A stretch of DNA of 64,000 nucleotides from Petrolisthes cinctipes (Eukaryota > Arthropoda > Malacostraca > Decapoda > Porcellanidae). Every line of letters starts with the position of its first letter. Positions within the stretch are counted from its first letter, which is position 1. Where the stretch lies: assembly GCA_033782935.1 (NCBI GenBank), contig JAWQEG010001346.1, forward strand, positions 139,001 through 203,000, given 5' to 3'. The notes beneath the pieces are model-generated. The model ran no database searches. It was not told the DNA's origin and was given only the letters and a program-made list of their open reading frames with translations. Position numbers and translations under genes: made by a program. Below, piece after piece: positions 13,101-25,100 of this stretch.

Positions 13101-16100
13101 AAAGATCAAAACTATACGATACATAGGCCTTTATATATAAGAAAAAAAGTTCCATACAGTAACTAAAATAGATATAATTAGATAATTGTTTTGCAGGTGA
13201 TGGAGAATGAACGATACATTTTTGTGGTGAGCAGGGAACTGTCTAAATTCTCAGACTTCTCCCCAAAATGTCTACAGGTAGGGAGTCTGCCTCCCCCCCC
13301 CCCTCCCTTCTCTCCTGTCTATCAGAGGAAGATGAGAAACTATCATGGAAGGAGAGCATAACAATCACCAGAAGGCAATAAGGATGGCAAAAGTAAGGAT
13401 GAGAACCACTACGGACTGGAGACGGTAGTTCTGCCAGAGAGGTTTCTTCTTGAGGGCTTTGGTCTCCTCCCGAAACTCCTTCAGAGACCAAAGGGCTGGT
13501 CTTTTCTGCAAATGGTCCACCTTCTTATGTCTCGGATCCAGGAGGCTTCCTATTACCAATATCATAATACTCAGCACCAACAGGATTGAAGGCACATACA
13601 AGAAATGAAAGTTCAACACTTGGAACACTTCAATGGCTAAAAAGAAAGCTAAACCAGCTATTGTGCCAATGGCGATTGTTACCATTGCTGCTGTGGGAGT
13701 ACCACCCTGCCAGAAGAACCCAACAATGTAGAGTGCCAGGACAGGGGCAACTGTGTATGCCAGAACTTGCTGGAGATACTGGAAAAGCATAGGGAAGTGC
13801 CGGATCTGAGGTGCCCAAGCAACAGCCCCCACCATCACCACTACAGTTGTTACCTGACCCACCTTGAGCAGTGTTCCCTGGGTCATGTTGGGGAAGGCTG
13901 GACGAATGAAGTCCATGGTGAAGAGAGTGGCACAACCATTCATGGTCGAGTCTAGCATCGACATGAGGGCAGCCAGGAACCCAGACAAGACCAGACCTCG
14001 AAGACCAGTTGGCAGCAGGTCAAACATTAGGGTGGGATAGACAAGGTCACCATGGGAAAGATTAGGGTACAGTATACGAGCCGCCAGTCCTGGTACAACT
14101 ATAATAAAGAGTCCCAACAACTTGAGTACAGCAGTGAGCATTGCAGCCCACTGGCCATGTTCCACACATCTCACGCTCAACATCCTCTGGGCCATGAACT
14201 GGTTGATAGCGAAAAAGTAGACTCCGAGAAGGAAGACCCCAGGGAGACCCAACCATGGCACACTGGGCTCCCCGAGGGGTCTGATCATGGAGAAGTGACC
14301 CGGGGGCTGAGCTGCCACGACGGCGTTCCACCCACCCGCCTTCATCACAGCAGCCACAGTCATGATGATGGAACCTACCAATAGGAGTACAGCCTGTACA
14401 GCATCTGTCACCATAACAGCTGTTAGTCCACCCAGGACAGTATAGAAAGCTGCCAGTGACCCCAGAGCAAGCATGATGTGCCAAAGAGCCCAGTTTGGTA
14501 GTAATACTTGTAACAACAGAGCTCCAGCATATAGACTCCCTGCTGTCTGCATAACAATATTGATGACAATGTTGATGGCTGAGAAGTAATATCTTGCAGC
14601 GGGACAATACATGAGTTGCAGAAGCTCTGGCAATGTAAACACCTGGGAGCGGATCAGGCCAGGGAGCACCACATAAGCCATTACTACCAGAACAGGGGAG
14701 GCCATCCACTCATACATGTACACAGCAATACCCTGTGTGTAAGCACTGCCAGCCATGCCAACCAACTGGGTGCTGGAGATGTTGGAGGCATAGATGGAGG
14801 ATGCTACCAGCTGCCACGAAGATGATCTTCCCGCCAAAAAATAGTCAACGGGGTCACTTCTGTGTTTCCTTCCGTACCAGAGACCCAGCCCGAGTGAACC
14901 TACAAAGTACACCACTACCACTACCAGGTCAACTGTCCCTAGCATCCATCCCTCTCCGTGATCTAACTCTACATCTGATCCATTCATACCAACGCTCATA
15001 TTCAATTGATTATTCTTGCTCAGGCTCTTATTAACATACTCTGTGCCTGGCTTCAAGATCTTATTCCTGTTCACACTTAAAGGGCCAATGACTTCATCTT
15101 CCGGCCAGGACTCGTTTCTTGACATTAACATTACTTCTGTCAGCTGGTGGATAACACTGGAATTACTCATCTTGTATTATTGTGTTCCTGTTGAAATTGC
15201 TGCAATAATTATCTTCCTTTTCTTTTTCTATTGCCGTTTCTTATTTCCACTTTGCCTGGTAATTAACTCATGACACTGTTTTTACCTTTAGATACTCTGG
15301 GACAATTTTTTCTTTGTTAATCCCCGTTTACTATAGGTTTTCTCAGGGCAGTAAACCCTTTGACTAACAAATACTCAATCCTGTTGGTGCTGAGTATTAT
15401 TCTTAGTGTGATATTATCGCCTGGAATTAACACTAATATTAGCCTAATTGGAAAGATATCAATCGAGACAGTTTATTTAACTTCTAACGTACGTAGCCTA
15501 GTTGTTTTTGGTATTTTAAAATCTTTTCTTGGAGTCCGTCAGAATATGATCATCAAATGAGTGCTGCCACTCGATCAGGTAAATAGCCTAACTACTCAAC
15601 TTTTCTATATTTCTCATGCTGTAAACAAACTACACTTTTTGTCGGGGGTAAACTCCTTCTATCTTCTATACACAACTATTGAATCTTCTGTCGTCTACAC
15701 ACAATAGACAACAGTTGAAGTCCTCTATTGTCAATGCATAATGTTGGACATCTTAAATCGTCTATACACAACAGTTGAAATGTTCTTTGGTCTCTACACA
15801 CAATTGAAATCCTTCGTCAATACACAAAGGTTGAAGTTTGCACAAGAACAGCAGTAGCCTAATACATGGAATGCTAAACACTTTCGTATGACTTTTTTTT
15901 TTTTTCACAGGAGTAAAACTACAGTCTATGAGTTTCAGTAGTACGTAAATACAGAACAGTTATCGTAATTCATGCACAGCAGTATTGAACTTTTCCCCTT
16001 TACTACCCTCTCTCTTGACTAGGATGTTGTTATTATTATTAGTGTCTCGTGGTTTGTGGTGTGCTTTTGCTTTGCTGCCAGGGATGTTTACCACAGCGAC

Positions 16101-18877
16101 AGTCACCATGCGTCATTCAGTTCCTGTTGTAATCCATGTCCATAATTTGTGATTCTTCTCAACCACTGAACACTGGAATATGATAAAAGGAATGAAAATT
16201 AAAGGATATCGGTATAGGCTATATAGCATGATATTATATAATGCCATTGGTCTTAGATATTTTAAATCTAAGTACGGTACCTAACAAATATTTAATTGTA
16301 GATAGCACTTCAAACGAGAGAATTTATTGTTTAGATTTGACACTGACATTTAAAGGAATAAGAACCAAATCTTTTTTTTTTTAGTCTCTTTCTCCAGTAG
16401 GCTATATCTCTTGTAAAAATAATCAAGACAACAGGACAGGTAGGCTACGGTAGTGACATTTGCAGTAGGCTACTAGGAAAAGATGGTGTTAGCAACTTGA
16501 GATAATGATAAAGGAAGTGAGACTAGATAGTAATGTAGTAGTTGTTTGTAAATGGTGATAATTGTAGTAGTTTTTAAACTTAATGATAATAGTAATAGTT
16601 TTTGTAATGGTAATGGAAATAGTGGTAGGAAGTTTTAAAAGTAATGATAATAGTAATAGTTTTTGTAATGGTGTTGGAAATAGTGATAATGTATTTTAAG
16701 TGTTGATAATAGTTAATAGCCTAATTTGGTAAAGGTTATAAAAATAATATGGGTAGTAGTTTTTGTACAAGTGATGATAATAGTGATAGATTTTGTAATA
16801 GTGAAAAAATAGTGGTATTAATTTTTGTAAAAGTGATGATAACAGTAATAGCTTTTGTACTGGTGATAAAAATAGTGGTTGTATTTTTTAAACGTGATGG
16901 TAATAATAATAGTAGTATGTGTAGCCTAGTGGAGTTGTCAGAAATTACCCTAGACAAAAAGAAAAACTGAGCCCCCAGAAGCCTAGTTTGCATAGGCCTG
17001 TAGTGTTAATGAGATGCTCTCTTGTGGTCAAACTGGAGGGCCATTGAATCATCCTATTGGTTATAGTCTACGAATCAGGAACCTGGAGCAGTGTATGATG
17101 TGCATAGGCTCAACATTCACAACACTGATGGAGAAAATGGAATCAAAGGCCATTCGTGTCATCAACTCTCCCCCCCTCTTCATATAATTATTCACTACAG
17201 CCTCTCTCTCTCTCTCTCTCTGGAAATTGCTCTTCTGAACTCCTATAGCCTCCCCTCCGTCCAACTCATTAATGCAAGAGCTAACCGGTAGCCTACTCAC
17301 TATATTTCATATACAATATTTGTGCTCCTTCAAACGTAAAGTGTCTTTAGGCATCTTGAAGATATAGGACAATAAATTGAACCTCACTCTTGTTTCATTT
17401 CACAAGTGTTTAAATATCAAGTGGATTTCTTGTCCTTAGTTTTTGCATTATACATTATAGAAAAATGAGTAAATAATATTTTAAAATTTATTGATTGTAC
17501 TTGATTAGTTTACATACAAAATGTTTTAGGACCGCGGTGATAGGTGTGTTTAGTGTCAATAAACTATTATGAAAAGACAGAAATATCCCTTTACAATGCA
17601 GTTAGTGATGGAAAGAGAGAGGCCTTTTTTGAAACAAAGATTTTCATAGGAGTAGTAGCACTTGTAGGCCTATAGTGGTAACAGTATAAGCCGTAGTAGT
17701 AGTAATTAGCAGTAGTAGTAGTAGGAGTAATTATAATAGTATGTTTGTTGTATGTCTATATGTGTATTACCAGGATTATGGAGAGGCTGAGATGTGATGT
17801 CCGTTGTATGGAGTATGAAATGTAACTGGCAGGTCGTTCTGCTCGTTCACTTCTGTAGTTCATATACCGGAGCTGCTGTGTGTGTGTGTGTGTTCTTCCC
17901 GGCAACACGATCGAGTCAATATTCCCAGAAATCTTTTACCAGCATGACGAAGGCAACGAACTGTACATCTAGAATCCATGTCCAGATGAAGATGAAGATT
18001 ACACTGGGCCTTCGATGGATACATATGCCGGATAACCTACCATGTATACTGATCATTATATTCTTAATAGTACGGTACATCAATCATCCAGGTGTTTTTG
18101 AAGATGGTTGCATGTGTAATTAAAGGAGTTGAAGGTCTAATTAAGGGAGTTGCGTGCGTAATTAAACGAGTTTCGTGTCACTAGGGTGCTCATCATCATT
18201 TGAAAAAAACGAAGGAAAAAAATGAAAAGTGTTATTGCTGTATCAATCACAACGTTTTTTTCCCGAGAGTTTCCGAAATTGCTTGCAGAGTTCACAGATG
18301 GCTGGAACACCTGTACAGTATACTGGACCTCCATCACACTAACACCCATTCCCTTGATTCCCCGCCCGACCTTCAGCCTCCATTTTGGGGCTTTAGATAA
18401 GATAGGGAAGTGGTATGAACGGGTCATGGCAAAAGACATTCGGCTTGGACAAACGCAAGATGATGCACACATTGGTCTCTCATATCAAAGAGACAATTCG
18501 CTTCTTCTCACAAACTAGAGTCACTGATGCAGACTTGGACAAACTGATCAACAGTGACAAGGCGTGCATGGGCGAGTATAAGAACAGCCTCAAGCGACAC
18601 AATAAACTCCATGAAGGGAAAGGATCTGGTACAACAGGAGAGGAAAAAACAAAACAAACACCCATTGAAAGTTACAACAAGAAAACACAAAATGAAAGAA
18701 ATAAACACAGGCCACAGCGAGAATAGATTATGAGGCTGATTCATCCTGTGTAATATTTACATACACACGAGCAGCTCGCAAAAAATCTAGAGAAAAACGC
18801 ACAGGAAGGACAAACAGACACGTGTGTAAACAAGTCCTGACTCACATATCAAACCCTTTATCTCACTTACACACATT

Positions 18878-18931
<54 letters not shown>

Positions 18932-19560
18932 ACCCTAGACTGCGTAGCCTGTGCAACCACAATAAATAAGTAAATAAATAAATAAATAAAAACAAAAATA
19001 GATTAATGTTCTGGCTCACCCTCACCCTGACCAAGCACTGATCACGGGTAAGCAATACTTATTTATTTATATATACAAATTGTTTTATTTTCACCTGGCA
19101 AATAATTTACAGATTTCCTCATTATATTTCTTATCCTTTTCGGTAAATATGATGCAATCCAAGACAAACTACGCCAATAATTTAACTTTAACAAAGCTCT
19201 GTGCAATACTTTTCTGCGACTTGTTGAACACTGGATTTAACCCGAAACGCTTTCAACTCCATTCAATTCTATTATTTTAAAGGTCATATTACTTAGAAGG
19301 GCATCGGTATAACACTATTTTCACCACGACATGAGAAAGAAATATAAAAACGTACTATATAGAGGTCGTACAGTATATTACATGTTTGTAGTGTGTGCCA
19401 CGTGTTGAATGTAAACAAAACAGGGCCTGAAGGGGTGCCAGTTAGTTAGTTGTAAATTGAAGGGTTGCCGTCTCGTAAATTTTCACTGACTGCTAATTTT
19501 ACGTGTATCCCGTTGCAAAGTACACACAGTAGCGGTTGTTTGTGTGTTCCCCTTGTACAG

Positions 19561-19627
<67 letters not shown>

Positions 19628-21773
19628 GTGTGTGTGTTTAACCTCACATTCTCCACCACTAACCAGGAAAGCACTGCAACACATACATACACATATACAC
19701 ACGTCTTCTCTCCCACATCAGTGTCAACTATGAGGGTCGTAGGGTCTTCATGCAGGAGAGAGAGAGAGAAAATATTAGGCTATACAACATTACAGCCCAC
19801 GCCAACCTTAGCCTAATTGTTGCTGGTACAGTTGGACACAGGAATTCGTGGTACAGCCCAAGTGAAAGATGATCAATTTCTCCCAATATCAAGTTCCTTA
19901 GTGCCAAATAGGAGACATCAGGGGCAGAAGTCAGTATTGAGGATGGTAATAAAAAGCAAGTACCTAATAATAGACACTGGTTACTCAAATGGGACGAGTA
20001 TCTTTTTTCACCTGGGCTGTACCACCAATTCCTGTGTCTAACTGTACCTCCAAATTATCCCACGAAACAGACTACTTCAGTATACGAGTCTGGTATCTGT
20101 TTATGTAGCCTAGCATTGTTTGGAGGAATCATCGGTAACTCTCCTGTTGGCACCAAATATATAAATGGACCTTCTTAAACTACGGTACAAAGAGAGGGTT
20201 ATAAAGTTATGTCACTGAGAAGGAGTAGGAACACACACACACACACACACACATACGTAAAGAGAGTGAGAGAGATAGGGTAATTGGTGTATGTTATGGC
20301 AAAAATGTAGATGGTGTATGTATGTATGTATGTATGTATGTATTGGAGTCGTTAAGGAGTTTATGTCACCAAGGAGTAGAAACACACACACACACACATA
20401 CATAAAGAGAGTGAGAGAGATAGGGTAATTGGTGTATGTTATGGCAAAAACGTAGATGGTGTATGTATGTATGTATGTAGGCCTATGTAGCCTATTGGAG
20501 TCGTGTGAGGTGGGTGGTATGTATATATTATGTAATGTACGCAAAATGTATGTATGTATGTATGTATACCGTATCTGAGGTCATAATATTATCACTTGGA
20601 AAGGAATTGGTTCATTTACGCCACGATAAAAAAAAAAAAAAAGTGAAAACAAAAGAAGAGAAAAAATGAACATCACAGTCCCTCCTCCCCTCCCCCCCCC
20701 AAGCCCAGAGCACTCTACCCTCTCTCTCTTTACAACTTAAATACTACTGTGGTGTCGATTTTTTTCTTCTTTACTAAATTAATCGTCTTTTTTTGTTTAC
20801 TCTTTTTCTTCGGGGTTACAAAACGAGTTCCTTATCTTCCCGCCAATTTGTTTATCTTTGCAGCCATCCAGATTTTCGTGCCAAGAAATGTTCGAGGTGG
20901 TTGGTTGTGTTTACTTGGTTTGTGTTTTATGTATTTAGTCAGTCTCTCTCTCTCTCTCTACATTTTTCATTTCCCTGACGCACCATTTTTCCTTCCTTCT
21001 TCCATGCCTCCTTCCCTTCCTCCTCCTCCTCACACCTTTCCTTCTTTCCATTCCTCTCTCCCTCCTTCTCTCAGTATAATCCATCCTCTTCACACCTTTC
21101 CTTCTTTTCCTTATTCCATCCTTCCTTCCCTTCCTTCTTTCAATCTGCGCCATCTTCCCGAACACCATTCGTTCCTTCCCATCCCTCCTTCCTTCTTTCC
21201 CTCCCTCTATCCCCCCTTTCCTTCTTCCCTCCCTCTCTCCATCCTTCCCTTCCTTCTTCCTTCCCTCTCTTCATCCTTCCTCATCATTTCAGTATAATCC
21301 TCCTCCTCACATCCTTCTTTCTTTCTCTCCAACCTTCCTTCTTACATCCCTCTCTCCTTCCTTCCCTCTATCTGCTCCATCTTGCCTATACACCGTTCGT
21401 TCTTCGTGTTTAAGATCTTATCAGTGTTAATGGGCAAAGGTCTGTAAGGAAGAAAAGGACGGAGAGAAGGGGTGGAGGGAGGGAGGGAGGAGAGATGTGC
21501 AAGGAAGGGAGGGAAGGAGAGTAGGGGTGGAGGGAGGAAGAGAGAAGAGTTCAAGGAAGGAGGAAGGGAGGGGAGAGGGAGAGAAGAAAGGAATAATGGA
21601 GGGAAGGGGCAAGGGAAGGAAGGAAAAAAAGAATGAATAATGGAAAAATTGATGGAGAAAACGAGGGATGGAGGAGGAAGGGGAAGAGAGAAGTGGAAAG
21701 AGGGGAAGAAGGATATGTAGATTGAGAACGAGGGAGATAAAGCAAGGACGATAGGATAAAGATAAGGAAACTG

Positions 21774-21853
<80 letters not shown>

Positions 21854-21957
21854 GACATAAGACAGAACAGGAAGGGAGATGGTCTACCTTGAGCTAAACA
21901 CACACACACACACACAAAACAGCTATACAAACAGGGTGAAAATCTTAGCATAACCCA

Positions 21958-21994
<37 letters not shown>

Positions 21995-22140
21995 TACATA
22001 GAGGGGTGGGGGTTGTGAGGTGGAATGAGGTTACTAGTAAGGTGATATATATATTAGCATGACACACAGAGAGATACCGGGATGATGTTGATGTTAATGA
22101 TGTACTTGACCGAGATTTTAGCTTGTGTGGGTGCGTTTGC

Positions 22141-22176
<36 letters not shown>

Positions 22177-25100
22177 TTATTTGATGTGTGGTATATTTTC
22201 GTGTGAGTGTGTGTGTGTGTTTGTAGTTATTTGATGTGTGGTATTTCGTGTGCGTGTGTCTGTGTATATGTAGTTATTTGATGTATAGTATTTCGTGTGA
22301 GTGTGTGTTTGTATTTATTTGATGTATAGTATTCCGTGTGTTTGTGCGTGCGTGTTTGTTTGTAATTATATGATGTATAATATTTGGTGTGTTTGTGTGT
22401 GAGAGTGTGTGCGTGCGTGTGTTTGTAATTATTTGGTGTGTGTGTGTGTGTGTGTTTGTAGTTATTTGATGTATAATATTTGGTGTGTTTGTGTGTGTGC
22501 TTGCGTGTGTTTGTAATTATTTGATGTATAGTATTTGGTGTGTATGTGTGTGTGTGTTCTCTACCCTCCCTCGTTACCTCATGAAATAACAGCAGAAAGA
22601 ATGTCTCCTTAATAACCCATAACAAAACACAATCTAGGTCGCCCTCAACTCACCCAGTGGAATGTCCCTCTAGGCTATATAAGAAACGTATTCCTTATAG
22701 TCGTTCGGGCCGAGTTCCTAGACACCCAAAAGCTGCATCTAAGCATAAACATGATATTTACTCACTCGGGAATCGAACCGTATAAACCAGTGATTGTGAG
22801 TGGGGTAACATGCCTATATTTACAAAGCATAATATTACTGCAATTAGTTTCTTATATTTAGGCCTACTCTTATTAAATTCTCACCATGTATCAAATAATT
22901 TCATGGCCTTTGGCGGCAACGTTCCCCAGAGTGTTGGTTGGGGCTTGTACTATAGGTAAATAAAGAACTTTAAAATATAGTCATTGTGTGATTATATATG
23001 GGACAATGTAAAAATATTGTATCGTTTTGCAGGTTGATCATTGCATCTAAGAATATAATGTTTACACTGTCTCTGAACATTGTACTATTCGTAGCTGAGT
23101 ATATCAAACCTGTATATTGTATCGTCAGCAGGTTATTCATCGAAGCTGAAAATACATTCTTTACACTGTCTCAAAACATTATATCATTTTACAGGGTGGT
23201 CTTCCAAAATTAGTCATCGGGGCTATACTGTAAGAATACATTGTTTACACTGTCAGAACATTATATCATTTTACAGGGTGGTCGTCCAAAATTAGTCATA
23301 GTATTTAAGAATACATTGTGTACACTGTCTCAGAACATTATATAATTTTACAGGGTGGTCTTCCAAACATCAGCTGGCATCACTGGACCCACGGAGAGCC
23401 AAAGTGAGACGACACCTGGTCAGACAACACAATCTGCTCCGCTCCCAGGCCTATCCCACACCGGCTGACATGTTGGCTGTGGTCAGTATTTGTGTGTGTG
23501 TGAGAGAGAGAGAGGTGAAGGGGGGGGGGGGACAACAAGCACGAAGGAAAAGAAGGAAAGTTTGTAGCGTGGAGATCTAAATTAAAATTATTACATGGGC
23601 TGTGACTGGGCTACTATATGTGGTTTCCATGCTACTAGATCTTACCTTCTTAGGACTTGACAAAAATTTGCGGGGGGGTTTTCTGCTGTTAGTTTCCTTT
23701 CATTCTTCAATCTCAGTGTGTCTGTCAAGGCATCTCGAACGAATTTGGACGTAATCAGGGACCTCTCGCATTTTTCTTTCATTTCACAAGTGAAGACATT
23801 AAAGTGGGGTACAGTTGCCAGCACTGGCGCGTGGTACAGGGGCTCACAAGTTTAAGAGATTTAAGTGATTCAATTCCTTAAGCAACAATGTTCACTTCAT
23901 GCGCCGGTGTATCGAGGTTACTCCATCTTACACACATGGATTTTATCAAACTAAATAAGCACAGAGGTGCTACATCTCTGAATATGTGTGAACCCCTGTA
24001 CCAAGGATGAGAGACAATTCTCTCATCCTTGCCCTGTACCACATGGCTGTGCTGGCGAGTGTAGCCTACATATCTTGCCTTTTGTCCTTATATTTCTCAG
24101 GGTAGAGAAAAAATGCAAATAATGTTTCCCAGACTCGTATTTAAACTGTCCGTTTAGGCTACACTTACAGCATGTGCAACTAGTAAAGTGTTCTAAAAGG
24201 TATGTCTATCATTCATCAAGAGCTACACACACACACACACAAACAACAACAAAATAATTAGGCTAATGACCACAAATGATGGAATAACCAATAATGAGTC
24301 AACAACTAAACAACCAACAACAAAATAATTAGGATAATGACCACAAATGATGGAATAACCAATAATGAGTAAAATAATATATCAAAGGACCTCTCCTGTT
24401 TTTCCTTGCTTCATCAGACTTGGTACCCGACGGCAGCAGAACAGGCGCAGGCGTGGGCAGAGGAATGCGATACCCACACCCTCTCAGACCATCCCAGCGT
24501 GAGGTGGAGCTCTCTGTACGGGGCATGTGGTCAGAACGTTTTCATCTCGCCCACCAAGAAACGATGGTGAGTGCATGAGGGTGCGGTGCTGCTCAGAACG
24601 TTTTCATCACATACACACATTGGTACGTAGTTTGGGTGTTCACATGATGAGAGAGAGAGAGCGCACCAATTCACCATACATACATACATTCTGTTTACGA
24701 AACACTCAGCTTACATTTCGATACAACTTAAATGTATCTGAAGCAAGAGAGAAAGTATATAATATATATTTACCGAACGTATTACTGGGCACCACACAAC
24801 TCATCTAGATACAACTAAAATGAAGCACCAGAGAACATTACAATTATAGTATTAATCGAAGGACTATCAACTTTTCTAAATGTGAATCACCCCAATGGGG
24901 TCGACTTAATTCACTGTAAAAATGTGAAATCCCTTCATCCCCACAGGGCAAGAATACAGATTGTTGTGTTTTCTTGATAGAGTTTGGAAGAATGGATATC
25001 CCTCCACTTCTCCAAGAACAAATTGCTTCCACTATGAGATACTCGAGCTCGTGACGGTAACATTGGAAGGCTATTAATTCCTTCAAATTAAACAAATTAT

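Noticed and set aside
13586..15034. Several frames overlapping the symporter gene
   Set aside because: All are other-frame shadows of the 601-aa SLC5 ORF and show no family motif.
18222..18726. Two overlapping ~100-codon frames as a possible exon of the CAP gene
   Set aside because: No suitable splice sites in phase with exon 1 and exon 2, no similarity to CAP proteins, and exons 1 and 2 already join in phase.
22765..22790. GGGAATCGAAC resembling a tRNA T-loop
   Set aside because: No acceptor stem, D-arm or anticodon arm can be folded around it.
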